The notes under the pieces: generated by a model
The model's database searches: none
Told to the model about the DNA's origin: nothing
The model's input: only the letters and a program-made list of their open reading frames with translations
Origin: an uncultured Lachnospiraceae bacterium
GTDB taxonomy: Bacteria; Bacillota; Clostridia; Lachnospirales; Lachnospiraceae
Length of the DNA stretch: 39,670 nt
Assembly (NCBI GenBank): GCA_910579495.1
Contig: CAJTVD010000002.1
Coordinates: forward strand, 1-39,670
Direction of reading: 5' to 3'
Shown: one piece after another, positions 1-7,439 of the stretch
Layout of the letters: every line of letters begins with the position of its first letter
How positions within the stretch are numbered: position 1 is the first letter of the stretch
Translations under genes and position numbers: made by a program

Positions 1-36
1 CAGCCTCCGGGATTTTATCACAGAATAAACAAGATG

Positions 37-255
37 CTATTCTTCCGCCCGGGCCCTGCCGCCGGTATACATATAAAATGTGATCAGGTATATACCGCAG
101 ATTCCTACAAGGGCGTAGACAATCCTGGAGAGCCAGGACATATTGCCAAAAATAAATGATACCAGGTCAAAAGAGAAGAAACCGATCAGCCCCCAATTGA
201 CCGCGCCGATTATGGCGATGGTAAGGGCTGCACAATCCAGATATTTATTATTCAT
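37..255 (-). CDS. DUF378 family small membrane protein
   Basis: A 72-residue protein with two hydrophobic segments (about residues 8-30 and 39-62) and a short charged tail. The pattern of a Cys-Ala-Leu start, an N-W-G-L-I-G-F motif and a second helix is that of DUF378 membrane proteins, whose function is unknown. I place the start at the ATG at 255, because a GGAGG lies 8 nt upstream; an in-frame GTG at 264 overlaps that ribosome binding site and is unlikely to be used. It is divergent from the livJ gene and appears monocistronic within the window. The family call is from residue pattern only. Confidence 0.8.
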   Translation of the reverse strand: MNNKYLDCAALTIAIIGAVNWGLIGFFSFDLVSFIFGNMSWLSRIVYALVGICGIYLITFYMYTGGRARAEE

Positions 256-275
256 TTCATACACCTCCGCAATAA

Positions 276-305
276 ATTATGATAATCCTTCTTAAGGGAC
301 ATCAA
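276..305 (-). promoter_or_regulatory. Candidate sigma-A promoter for the DUF378 gene
   Basis: On the minus strand a TTGATG (300-305) and a CATAAT (276-281) are separated by 18 nt, about 20 nt upstream of the DUF378 start codon. The match is moderate and rests on sequence only. Confidence 0.4.
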
Positions 306-418
306 TTTTATTTTTACCTTTCCCTACAAATATATACTTCCATAAATTTCCCGGCATTTATAAAAACTGAAAAATATGAAATTTTATACATTAAAATAAA
401 TAATAATTAAATCCAAAG

Positions 419-447
419 TTGACAATGCCTTATATTTGGAGTATGAT
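419..447 (+). promoter_or_regulatory. Strong sigma-A promoter for livJ
   Basis: A perfect TTGACA (-35, 419-424), a 17-nt spacer and TATGAT (-10, 442-447) lie just upstream of livJ. Transcription would start near 454, leaving a leader of about 30 nt that contains the AGAGGAGG ribosome binding site. The AT-rich stretch at 300-418 before it holds no gene I can support. Confidence 0.8.
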
Positions 448-483
448 TGCTGATGAAGTAATTCAGATAGAGGAGGAAAATTT

Positions 484-1764
484 ATGAAAAAAAGAGTAGT
501 AAGCCTGTTTTTGGCTGCGGCTATGATGGCCAGCCTGGTAGGCTGCGGCGGAAAGGCCAACGAACCTGCCAGCGATAATGCAGGCAGCGGGGCAGCAGCC
601 GATGCAGGGACAGAAAACACAACAGGGGAGGAAGAAGCATCCTCCGGCACAGAAGCAGATAGCCAGCCTGCAGAAAACACAAATAGCGCAGAAGGCGGTG
701 CGTTTAAAATCGGCGCTATCGGGCCTTCCACCGGCGACGCGGCTGTTTATGGCATTGCAGTACAAAACGGCGCAGAGCTTGCAGTAAAAGAGATTAACGA
801 AGCAGGAGGCATCAACGGATATCAGATTGAATACAATTTCCAGGATGATGAATGCGATAATGAAAAATCCGTAAACGCTTACAATACCTTAAAGGACTGG
901 GGAATGCAGATGCTGGTAGGCACCACCACCAGCGGCTGCTGTATCGCAGTAGCGGCGGAATCTGCCAACGACAACTTATTCCAGCTTACCCCTTCAGGTT
1001 CCTCTGTAGATATCCTGAAAAACAATGACAATGTATTCCAGGTATGCTTTACAGACCCTAACCAGGGCGTGGGCGCGGCAGAATATATCGGTACCAACGG
1101 GGTTGCCCAGAAAGTAGCGGTTATCTATGACAGCTCAGATGTATATTCTTCCGGTATTTATGAAAAATTTGCCCAGGAAGCGGCTAACCAGTCCTTTGAA
1201 ATCGTTTCAGCGGAAGCTTTTACCGCCAGCAATAAGACTGACTTTTCCGTACAGCTTCAGAAAGCAAAGGATGCCGGGGCAGAGCTTGTTTTCCTTCCTA
1301 TATATTATTCAGAGGCTTCCCTGATCCTTACCCAGGCAAACAGCATGGGGTATGCTCCCAAGTTCTTTGGCTGCGACGGCCTTGACGGCATTCTGAATGT
1401 GGAAAACTTTGATGCGTCCTTAGCAGAAGGGGTTATGCTTTTGACACCTTTTGCAGCAGATGCAGAGGATGAAGCTACCAAGTCCTTTGTAAGCGCATAT
1501 GAGGCAGCTTACGGCGGTACGCCCAACCAGTTCGCAGCGGACGCTTACGATGCGGTTTATGTCCTGAAAGCTGCCATTGAAAAGAGCGGCGCCACACCTG
1601 CTGAAAGCGTTTCTGACATTTGTGATAAATTAAAAGGCGCTATGGCGGAAATCAGTGTAGACGGCCTTACAGGGGAAGCAATGTCCTGGGACGCTGACGG
1701 TGCAGTAAACAAAGCGCCCAAAGCTATGGAGATTGTAAACGGAACATATTCTTTGATCCAGTAA
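484..1764 (+). CDS. livJ: Branched-chain amino acid ABC transporter, substrate-binding lipoprotein
   Basis: A 426-residue periplasmic-binding-protein-like lipoprotein that would capture Leu/Ile/Val or a related ligand outside the membrane and deliver it to the LivHM permease. The N terminus has a Lys-Lys-Arg n-region, a hydrophobic stretch and the lipobox LVGC with the lipidated Cys at residue 21. A Glu/Ala/Ser/Gly-rich tether follows (about 22-70), then a type I binding-protein fold that begins with a KIGAIGPSTGDAAVYG motif. The AGAGGAGG ribosome binding site fixes the start. It is upstream of livHMGF but separated from them by a terminator and a second promoter. The exact ligand cannot be read from sequence; aliphatic amide binders of this family look alike. 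Confidence 0.9.
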   Translation: MKKRVVSLFLAAAMMASLVGCGGKANEPASDNAGSGAAADAGTENTTGEEEASSGTEADSQPAENTNSAEGGAFKIGAIGPSTGDAAVYGIAVQNGAELAVKEINEAGGINGYQIEYNFQDDECDNEKSVNAYNTLKDWGMQMLVGTTTSGCCIAVAAESANDNLFQLTPSGSSVDILKNNDNVFQVCFTDPNQGVGAAEYIGTNGVAQKVAVIYDSSDVYSSGIYEKFAQEAANQSFEIVSAEAFTASNKTDFSVQLQKAKDAGAELVFLPIYYSEASLILTQANSMGYAPKFFGCDGLDGILNVENFDASLAEGVMLLTPFAADAEDEATKSFVSAYEAAYGGTPNQFAADAYDAVYVLKAAIEKSGATPAESVSDICDKLKGAMAEISVDGLTGEAMSWDADGAVNKAPKAMEIVNGTYSLIQ

Positions 1765-1810
1765 TCAAACCAAACGCGGATTTATCCGGTAATGGATTTG
1801 AAACAGCCGG

Positions 1811-1839
1811 AGAGGGTTGCTGAGGCAGCCCTCTTTTTC
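1811..1839 (+). terminator. Rho-independent terminator after livJ
   Basis: A 10-bp stem (AGAGGGTTGC with GCAGCCCTCT, one G-T pair) closes a TGAG loop and is followed by a T-rich tract. It lies 46 nt after the livJ stop and would end or attenuate transcription before livH. Confidence 0.85.
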
Positions 1840-1880
1840 TTACAATAGGCCGACTCGCGGAGGGGGCGGCGTTTGTTAAT
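1840..1880 (+). repeat. Terminator-linked repeat, copy A
   Basis: About 40 nt starting TTACAATAGGCCG and ending CGGCGTTTGTTAA. It matches the reverse complement of the tandem units at 16801-16874 over most of its length, with a few substitutions and a 1-nt deletion. The outer GCCG and CGGC arms of the palindromic core (1849-1870) are kept, but the inner CGC/GCG pair has decayed to CGC/GGG. It begins at the end of the livJ terminator T-tract. Confidence 0.75.
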
Positions 1881-1927
1881 AAGGATGGCCAGATTCCATA
1901 AAGCCGGAAAAATTATCAACACAAAAC

Positions 1928-1957
1928 TTGCCAGCAGACTAATTTTTCTGCTATACT
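1928..1957 (+). promoter_or_regulatory. Candidate sigma-A promoter for livHMGF
   Basis: TTGCCA (1928-1933) and TATACT (1952-1957) are separated by 18 nt and lie about 48 nt upstream of the livH start. A second promoter here fits with the terminator that separates livJ from the permease and ATPase genes. Confidence 0.55.
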
Positions 1958-2004
1958 ATGTAAGAAACTGTTCAGAAATCAATTTAATACGCAGAGGTGA
2001 CCTT

Positions 2005-2889
2005 ATGAGCTTTATATCCTATTTAATAAATGGAATCAGTCTGGGAAGTGTATACGCCATCATAGCTCTTGGCTATACCATGGTATACGGCATTGCCAAA
2101 ATGCTGAATTTTGCCCATGGCGACGTGATTATGGTAGGCGGGTTTACCATATTTTTTGCAGTAAGTATGCAGGGGCTGCCGCCCGCAGCAGGCATTCTTC
2201 TGGCGGTAGTTTTGTGTACGTTGCTTGGTATTACAATTGAATATATTGCCTACAGGCCGCTGCGCCAGGCAGCATCCTCCCTTGCGGTGCTGATTACGGC
2301 AATCGGCGTCAGCTATTTTTTGCAGAATACTGCATTGCTCCTTTTCGGCGCAAATACCAAATCCTTTACCTCAGTGGTCACAGTACCTGCCATCAAACTG
2401 GCAGAGGGACAGATTTCGATTTCCGGTGAAACTATTGTTACTATTATATCCTGTATTATCATTATGGCCGGGCTTACTTTTTTTGTTAATAAGACAAAGG
2501 TTGGACAGGCTATGCTGGCAGTTTCCGAGGACAAAGGCGCAGCGCAGCTTATGGGGATCAATGTAAACGGAACCATTTCCCTTACCTTTGCTATCGGTTC
2601 AGCCCTGGCAGCCATTGCAGGGATGCTCCTTTGCTCCGCCTATCCGTCCCTGACCCCATATACCGGCTCCATGCCCGGGATCAAGGCATTCGTGGCCGCA
2701 GTTTTCGGGGGGATCGGTTCCATCCCCGGGGCGCTGATTGGCGGGATTGTGCTGGGAATCATTGAGATTTTAGGAAAAGCCTATATTTCCTCCCAGATGG
2801 CGGACGCCATTGTGTTTATGGTGCTGATTGTAGTCCTTCTTGTAAAGCCCACGGGTATTCTGGGCAAGCAGATACAAGAAAAGGTATAG
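2005..2889 (+). CDS. livH: Branched-chain amino acid ABC transporter permease LivH
   Basis: A 294-residue polytopic membrane protein of the LivH family, one half of the permease channel. The N-terminal NGISLGSVYAIIALGYTMVYG region followed by MLNFAHGD is a hallmark of this family. An in-frame upstream extension to 1873 exists, but I start at the ATG at 2005: it has AGAGGTGA just upstream, gives the usual family length, and the extension would run across the candidate promoter. It is the first gene of livHMGF, and livM follows after 14 nt. Confidence 0.92.
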   Translation: MSFISYLINGISLGSVYAIIALGYTMVYGIAKMLNFAHGDVIMVGGFTIFFAVSMQGLPPAAGILLAVVLCTLLGITIEYIAYRPLRQAASSLAVLITAIGVSYFLQNTALLLFGANTKSFTSVVTVPAIKLAEGQISISGETIVTIISCIIIMAGLTFFVNKTKVGQAMLAVSEDKGAAQLMGINVNGTISLTFAIGSALAAIAGMLLCSAYPSLTPYTGSMPGIKAFVAAVFGGIGSIPGALIGGIVLGIIEILGKAYISSQMADAIVFMVLIVVLLVKPTGILGKQIQEKV

Positions 2890-2903
2890 GGGAGGATGCA
2901 AAT

Positions 2904-3965
2904 ATGAAAAAACTTAAATTAAGCAAATATTCCAAAGAAAATATCATAACCTATGGCCTGGTAATTGCCGTCTGGGCCGTAATGCAGATCCTGATTAACG
3001 GCGGGAAGGTTTCCAGCCTGATGCAGGGGCTTCTGGTACCTCTTTGTGTTTATGTTATCCTTGCGGTATCTTTAAACCTGACAGTGGGGATCCTGGGAGA
3101 GCTGAGCCTTGGCCACGCAGGATTTATGTGTGTTGGGGCTTTTATAGGGGCTTTCTTTTCCAGGTATATGCAAAACACCATTGGGCAGGGGTTCCTCCGG
3201 TTTATTTTGGCGATCCTGATTGGTGCCCTGTGTGCAGGGGCAATCGGTTTCCTGATCGGTATGCCGGTTTTGAGGCTGCGGGGGGATTATCTTGCCATTG
3301 TAACCCTTGCCTTTGGGGAAATCATCCAGAATATCATTAATGTATTATATATAGGAAGGGACAGCAACGGCCTCCACTTTTCCATGAAGGATTCCCTTTC
3401 CCTGGGGCTTGCGGAAGACGGGGATGTGATCATTAATGGAGCCCAGGGGATTACCGGGACGCCAAAGGATTCTAACTTTACCATTGGTATCATCCTGATT
3501 ATCATTACCTTAATCGTAGTCCTGAACCTGATTCATTCCAGGGACGGGCGCGCTATAATGTCAATCCGGGATAATCTCATTGCCGCCGAGTCTGTGGGAA
3601 TTAACATTACCAAATATAAACTGATGGCATTTTCCATTTCCGCCGCTTTGGCAGGCATGGCGGGAGTGCTTTACTCCCACAATTTAAACAACCTAATGGC
3701 AACGCCAAAAAACTTCGGCTATAATATGTCCATCATGATTCTTGTTTTTGTGGTGTTAGGCGGTATCGGCAACATTAAAGGCTCCATTATCTCCGCAATT
3801 ATACTTACGCTGCTCCCGGAGCTTTTAAGGGGGTTAAGCAATTACCGTATGTTGATTTACTCCATCGTGCTAATTATCATGATGCTGTTTAACTGGAGCC
3901 CGAAGCTGATCGAGCTCCGAAAAAGATACTCCTTAAAAAGGCTGTTGAAAAAGGAGGTGCGGTAA
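2904..3965 (+). CDS. livM: Branched-chain amino acid ABC transporter permease LivM
   Basis: A 353-residue polytopic permease, partner of LivH. It shows the LivM-type stretch SLNLTVGILGELSLGHAGF, the PVLRLRGDYLAIVTLAFGEI motif expected in the cytoplasmic coupling region, and about eight hydrophobic helices. A GGGGAGG ribosome binding site precedes the ATG. Its last codons contain the AAGGAGG that serves livG, whose start lies just after the livM stop, so translation of the two is probably coupled. Confidence 0.93.
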   Translation: MKKLKLSKYSKENIITYGLVIAVWAVMQILINGGKVSSLMQGLLVPLCVYVILAVSLNLTVGILGELSLGHAGFMCVGAFIGAFFSRYMQNTIGQGFLRFILAILIGALCAGAIGFLIGMPVLRLRGDYLAIVTLAFGEIIQNIINVLYIGRDSNGLHFSMKDSLSLGLAEDGDVIINGAQGITGTPKDSNFTIGIILIIITLIVVLNLIHSRDGRAIMSIRDNLIAAESVGINITKYKLMAFSISAALAGMAGVLYSHNLNNLMATPKNFGYNMSIMILVFVVLGGIGNIKGSIISAIILTLLPELLRGLSNYRMLIYSIVLIIMMLFNWSPKLIELRKRYSLKRLLKKEVR

Positions 3966-3966
3966 T

Positions 3967-4728
3967 ATGGCTGCATTATTGGAAGTTAAAAATCTGAGTA
4001 TTTCCTTCGGCGGCTTAAGGGCGGTGGACGACTTTGGGATCAGTATCAAAAAAGGGCAGCTTTATGGCCTGATCGGCCCAAACGGCGCCGGGAAAACCAC
4101 GGTATTTAATCTGCTTACAGGAGTATATAAGCCCAACGAAGGGGTAATTTCCTTAGACGGCAGGAATATCACCGGACTAAAGACGATTGAGATCAATAAA
4201 GCCGGTATTGCAAGAACTTTTCAGAATATCAGGCTTTTTAAGGAACTGAGCGTTATTGACAATGTAAAGGCAGGCCTTCACAACCATTATAAGTATACCA
4301 CCATTGAAGGTATTCTGAGAATGCCCAACTACTTTAAAATGGAAAAAGCCATGACAGAAAAAGCCATGGAGCTTTTACATGTTTTTGACTTGGATGGGGA
4401 AGCGGAGTATCTGGCGGCAAACCTTCCTTATGGAAAACAGCGTAAGCTGGAAATTGCAAGGGCACTTGCAACCAATCCCAAATTACTGCTTTTAGATGAG
4501 CCTGCAGCAGGCATGAACCCTAATGAAACCATGGAGCTTATGGACACCATCCGCTTTGTACGGGATAACTTCGATATGACCGTTCTTTTGATTGAACATG
4601 ATATGAAGCTGGTATCGGGGATCTGCGAGGAGCTTACCGTCCTGAATTTCGGAAGGATTCTGGCAAAAGGCGCAACAGGCGCGGTACTGAACGATCCTCA
4701 GGTAATCACCGCATATCTTGGGGAATAG
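3967..4728 (+). CDS. livG: Branched-chain amino acid ABC transporter ATP-binding protein LivG
   Basis: A 253-residue cytoplasmic ATPase that powers the LivHM permease. Walker A is GPNGAGKTT (residues 37-45), and Walker B is LLLLDEPAAGMNP with the family's characteristic AGMNP. The switch histidine is in LLIEHDM. The ABC signature reads LPYGKQRKLEIARAL rather than LSGGQ, which is normal for LivG-type subunits. The ribosome binding site lies inside the end of livM, and livF follows after 11 nt. Confidence 0.93.
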   Translation: MAALLEVKNLSISFGGLRAVDDFGISIKKGQLYGLIGPNGAGKTTVFNLLTGVYKPNEGVISLDGRNITGLKTIEINKAGIARTFQNIRLFKELSVIDNVKAGLHNHYKYTTIEGILRMPNYFKMEKAMTEKAMELLHVFDLDGEAEYLAANLPYGKQRKLEIARALATNPKLLLLDEPAAGMNPNETMELMDTIRFVRDNFDMTVLLIEHDMKLVSGICEELTVLNFGRILAKGATGAVLNDPQVITAYLGE

Positions 4729-4739
4729 GAGGGTAAGCT

Positions 4740-5450
4740 ATGGCATTGCTTGAAGTAAAAGATTTGGAAGTATATTATGGAATGATACAGGCCATTAAGG
4801 GCGTATCCTTTAAAGTAAATGAAGGGGAGGTAGTGGCTTTAATCGGGGCAAACGGTGCAGGAAAAACTACCATACTCCATACAGTGACCAGGCTTCTTGA
4901 AGCCAAAAGGGGCTCTGTTGTTTTTGACGGCAAGGATATTACCAAAACCCCTGCCCACAAGATCGTATCCATGGGAATGGCGCATGTGCCTGAGGGAAGG
5001 CGCGTATTCGCTAACCTTTCAGTACTCCAGAACCTGAAAATGGGAGCCTATACCCGGAAGGATAAAAATGAAATAGAAGAAACACTGAAAAACATTTACA
5101 AACGCTTCCCCAGGCTGGAAGAACGCCAGAACCAGCTGGCAGGAACCCTGAGCGGGGGAGAGCAGCAGATGCTTGCCATGGGAAGGGCGCTGATGTCCCA
5201 TCCCAGGATTATCCTGATGGATGAACCCTCCATGGGCCTTTCTCCCATTTTTGTTAATGAGATATTTGATATTATAAAAAGTGTCAGTGCAGGGGGAACT
5301 ACGGTCCTTTTGGTGGAACAGAATGCGAAAAAGGCGCTTTCTATCTCGGAGAGGGCTTATGTCCTTGAAACGGGTAAAATCGTGCTTGAGGGAGACGCAG
5401 ACGACCTGCTGAATAACGACTCTATTAAAAAGGCTTATCTGGGCGAATAA
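4740..5450 (+). CDS. livF: Branched-chain amino acid ABC transporter ATP-binding protein LivF
   Basis: A 236-residue ATPase, partner of LivG. Walker A is GANGAGKTT (residues 36-44), the signature is LSGGEQQMLAMGRAL, Walker B is IILMDEPSMGLSP, and the switch region is LLVEQNA, all typical of LivF. A TAGGAGGG ribosome binding site precedes the ATG. A cytidylate-kinase-like gene starts 18 nt downstream and is probably cotranscribed. Confidence 0.93.
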   Translation: MALLEVKDLEVYYGMIQAIKGVSFKVNEGEVVALIGANGAGKTTILHTVTRLLEAKRGSVVFDGKDITKTPAHKIVSMGMAHVPEGRRVFANLSVLQNLKMGAYTRKDKNEIEETLKNIYKRFPRLEERQNQLAGTLSGGEQQMLAMGRALMSHPRIILMDEPSMGLSPIFVNEIFDIIKSVSAGGTTVLLVEQNAKKALSISERAYVLETGKIVLEGDADDLLNNDSIKKAYLGE

Positions 5451-5468
5451 ATCAGGGGGGATGATTTC

Positions 5469-6092
5469 ATGAAGGAAAATATTGTAATCACTATTGCAAG
5501 GCAGTACGGAAGCGGCGGGCGTACTGTAGGCGAGATGCTTTCGGAAAAGCTTGGCATTCATTACTATGACAAGGAGCTGATGAAACTGGCTTCTGAGGAA
5601 AGCGGCATCAATGAAGCGCTCTTTGTCAATGCAGATGAAAAAGTGAAAAATACCAGGCTGTTTAAAATTGCCCACAGCGTATATCATGGGGAACTGATCC
5701 CGCCGGAAAGCGACGACTTTGTTTCAACCCAGAATTTATTCAATTATCAGGCAAAAATCATCAAACAGCTTGCCAAGGGCGATCCCTGCGTAATTGTTGG
5801 CAGATGTGCTGACTTCATCTTAAAGGATTATGATAATGTGTTAAGCGTATTTATCCATGCACCCCATGAATATTGTATGGAGCAGGCTGCCAAAAAGCAC
5901 AGCATGACTCCCAGGGAACTTGAAAAATTCATCCTGAAAACAGATAAACACAGGGCGGATTACTATAAATATTACACTGGCAGGGAATGGACAGACGCAA
6001 GGAACTATGACCTGTGCCTGGACAGCTCCAAACTGGGGTATGACAGATGTGTGGAAGAGATTATTTCTTATATTAATGTCCGTTTTAAATAG
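5469..6092 (+). CDS. Cytidylate-kinase-like family protein (paralog 1)
   Basis: A 207-residue protein of the cytidylate-kinase-like group (Cytidylate_kin2 type). The N-terminal loop reads RQYGSGGR (residues 11-18), where a true P-loop would carry GSGK-T, so the Walker A lysine is replaced. Other conserved parts are YYDKEL, CVIVGRCAD and the DKHRADYYKYYTGREW segment near the C terminus, which resembles the nucleotide kinase lid. It has an AGGGGGG ribosome binding site, sits 18 nt after livF and ends just before a terminator, so it is the last gene of the liv operon. A second copy lies at 13471-14100. Substrate and activity are unknown; it is unlikely to be the housekeeping Cmk. Confidence 0.8.
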   Translation: MKENIVITIARQYGSGGRTVGEMLSEKLGIHYYDKELMKLASEESGINEALFVNADEKVKNTRLFKIAHSVYHGELIPPESDDFVSTQNLFNYQAKIIKQLAKGDPCVIVGRCADFILKDYDNVLSVFIHAPHEYCMEQAAKKHSMTPRELEKFILKTDKHRADYYKYYTGREWTDARNYDLCLDSSKLGYDRCVEEIISYINVRFK

Positions 6093-6106
6093 CTTAATGG
6101 AAAATG

Positions 6107-6140
6107 TCCCTCATTCGCTGCTGAATGAGGGATTATTTTA
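6107..6140 (+). terminator. Rho-independent terminator of the livHMGF operon
   Basis: A perfect 10-bp stem (TCCCTCATTC with GAATGAGGGA) closes a 6-nt GCTGCT loop and is followed by TTATTTTA. It lies 14 nt after the kinase-like gene, and a repeat copy starts shortly downstream. Confidence 0.85.
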
Positions 6141-6153
6141 ATATAGCCATATT

Positions 6154-6196
6154 ATTACCATAAGCCGGCCCGCGGAGCGTGACGGCGTATTTATTA
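6154..6196 (+). repeat. Terminator-linked repeat, copy B
   Basis: About 42 nt reading TTACCATAAGCCGG to GACGGCGTATTTATTA. The palindromic core at 6164-6186 is complete: GCCG-GCC-CGC-GGA-GCG-TGA-CGGC. It lies 14 nt after the terminator of the upstream operon and in the same orientation relative to it as copies A and C. Its far end supplies the stop codon of lexA (6194-6196, minus strand), so the element abuts or enters that coding region. Confidence 0.75.
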
Positions 6197-6811
6197 GTGG
6201 AAAATCCGCAAAACACCAAAAACCTTTCCCAGTATCTGGCAGTCTTCCACAATGATTGGATCCATGGTATCATTCTCAGGCTGCAGGCGGATATGCCCTT
6301 CTTCTTTATAAAAAGTTTTCACTGTGGCGGAATCATCAATTAGGGCCACCACCATATCTCCGTTTTCCGCGGAATTACACGAATGGACGAAAATCTGGTC
6401 CCCATTTAAAATTCCGGCATTAACCATAGAATCTCCTTTTACGTTTAAAATATAGGATTCCCCTGCAGGGACCAATTCCGCTGGGATAGGAAAGTAGTTT
6501 TCAACATTTTCCTCTGCAAGAATAGGTATCCCTGCAGCTACCTGGCCGATTACCGGAAGGCTTACCATCTCTGTACGCACCATCTGGAAATTATCGTCAC
6601 AGATTTCTATAGCCCGTGGTTTGGTAGGGTCCCTGCGGATATATCCGTTCTTCTCAAGGGTTTCCAGGTGCGAGTGGACAGAGGAAGTAGACTTTAAATG
6701 AACAGCCTCACAGATTTCCCTCACTGCAGGCGGATAACCCTTCTTTAAAATCTCTTCTTTGATATAATCCAGAATTTCCTGTTGTTTACTACTGATTTTA
6801 CCGTATCCCAT
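6194..6811 (-). CDS. lexA: LexA, SOS transcriptional repressor / autoprotease
   Basis: A 205-residue LexA of normal length. Residues 1-70 form the winged helix DNA-binding domain (SSKQQEILDYI, then the recognition region REICEAVHLKSTSSVHSHL). The self-cleavage site is Ala93-Gly94 in QVAAGIP. The catalytic dyad is Ser128 (in KGDSMV) and Lys165 (in ATVKTF). RecA filaments formed on damaged DNA would trigger cleavage and derepress SOS genes. The start has AGGGAGG 7 nt upstream. It is divergent from the LysM gene at 7050, and LexA boxes in the shared intergenic region indicate autoregulation. The C-terminal stop lies in repeat copy B. Confidence 0.96.
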   Translation of the reverse strand: MGYGKISSKQQEILDYIKEEILKKGYPPAVREICEAVHLKSTSSVHSHLETLEKNGYIRRDPTKPRAIEICDDNFQMVRTEMVSLPVIGQVAAGIPILAEENVENYFPIPAELVPAGESYILNVKGDSMVNAGILNGDQIFVHSCNSAENGDMVVALIDDSATVKTFYKEEGHIRLQPENDTMDPIIVEDCQILGKVFGVLRIFH

Positions 6812-6841
6812 GAATATCCTCCCTTAATTATCGTTTCATTT

Positions 6842-6870
6842 ATTATACCATACTTATCTGAAAATAGCAA
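6842..6870 (-). promoter_or_regulatory. lexA promoter
   Basis: On the minus strand TTGCTA (6865-6870) and a perfect TATAAT (6842-6847) are separated by exactly 17 nt, about 30 nt upstream of the lexA start. A degenerate LexA-like palindrome (6868-6881, reading GGAAT-GCAC-GTTTG on the minus strand) overlaps the -35 element, consistent with autorepression. Confidence 0.7.
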
Positions 6871-6880
6871 ACGTGCATTC

Positions 6881-6894
6881 CAAATATTTGTTCG
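6881..6894. promoter_or_regulatory. Candidate LexA box 1 (lexA-proximal)
   Basis: CAAAT-ATTT-GTTCG matches the Gram-positive consensus CGAAC-N4-GTTCG with two mismatches in one half-site. It lies about 11 nt upstream of the lexA -35 element. Confidence 0.5.
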
Positions 6895-6912
6895 ATAATT
6901 TTCCCAAATCTA

Positions 6913-6941
6913 TTGACATAAGAATGTTTGTTCTGTATAAT
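6913..6941 (+). promoter_or_regulatory. Perfect-consensus promoter of the YneA-like gene
   Basis: TTGACA (6913-6918), a 17-nt spacer and TATAAT (6936-6941) match the sigma-A consensus at every position. A LexA box lies within the spacer and another just after the -10, so this strong promoter would be silent until LexA is cleaved. Confidence 0.85.
6921..6934. promoter_or_regulatory. LexA box 2, inside the promoter spacer
   Basis: AGAAT-GTTT-GTTCT carries GAAT-N4-GTTC, one mismatch from GAAC-N4-GTTC. It sits between the -35 and -10 of the LysM-gene promoter, where binding would block RNA polymerase. Confidence 0.65.
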
Positions 6942-6949
6942 TCCATAAA

Positions 6950-6963
6950 AGAACAAAAGTTCG
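6950..6963. promoter_or_regulatory. LexA box 3, at the transcription start
   Basis: AGAAC-AAAA-GTTCG carries a perfect GAAC-N4-GTTC core and differs from CGAAC-N4-GTTCG only at its first base. It begins 9 nt after the -10, over the expected start site of the LysM gene. Confidence 0.85.
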
Positions 6964-6976
6964 CAACACATGTTCG
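6963..6976. promoter_or_regulatory. Candidate LexA box 4
   Basis: GCAAC-ACAT-GTTCG has a symmetric AAC-N4-GTT core and one perfect half-site; two bases deviate in the other half. It directly abuts box 3, so two LexA dimers could sit side by side. Confidence 0.5.
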
Positions 6977-7049
6977 TTCGATGTAAGCTTCCAGGCTGCT
7001 TATTGGTGCAGTACTGCAAACCGAGCTTGCAATATATGGGGGGATAAGG

Positions 7050-7433
7050 ATGAAATTTGGATTAAGTAAAACAATCAGAAATAACCGCCTTGGTAGGCAA
7101 ACAGGACTTAAAAAACATATGGCCATGTGGCTGCTTGGTTTTCTCTTGGCCATAGGTCTTTCTTTCCTTTCTTTTGGCTTATCAACCAGTGCCCAGGCCA
7201 GCGATGAGATAATCATGTATAAATATTATAAGAGCATTGTGATACAGAAGGGAGATACTCTCTGGGGATATGCCAGAGAGTATGGGAATAAACAATATTA
7301 TGGCAGCAACGCAGATTATATCAAAGAAGTTATGGAGATTAATGCATTAACTGACCACAGAATTATCAGCGGCCGCTATCTGATCCTCCCTTATTACAGC
7401 ACGGAATTTTATGGTGAAGAGGATTTCCCGTAA
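7050..7433 (+). CDS. LysM-domain membrane protein, YneA-like SOS division inhibitor candidate
   Basis: A 127-residue protein with a basic N terminus, one membrane helix (about residues 25-46) and a C-terminal LysM domain (about 62-114; begins IVIQKGDTLWGYA and ends ISGRYLILP) that would face the cell wall. This architecture, the divergent position next to lexA and the LexA-box promoter match B. subtilis YneA, which delays division during the SOS response. I infer the same role; no sequence identity to YneA was measured. The start follows a GGGGGATAAGG ribosome binding site. The gene converges on the recombinase at 7440 with only 6 nt between the ends and no visible terminator. Confidence 0.75.
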   Translation: MKFGLSKTIRNNRLGRQTGLKKHMAMWLLGFLLAIGLSFLSFGLSTSAQASDEIIMYKYYKSIVIQKGDTLWGYAREYGNKQYYGSNADYIKEVMEINALTDHRIISGRYLILPYYSTEFYGEEDFP

Positions 7434-7439
7434 TACCGC

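Noticed and set aside
1873..2004. N-terminal extension of LivH to an upstream TTG
   Set aside because: It would add 44 non-conserved residues, overlaps the candidate promoter, and the ATG at 2005 has a proper ribosome binding site.
5019..5687. Open frame of 222 codons on the minus strand across livF and the kinase-like gene
   Set aside because: It spans two well-supported genes on the other strand and shows no recognisable domain.
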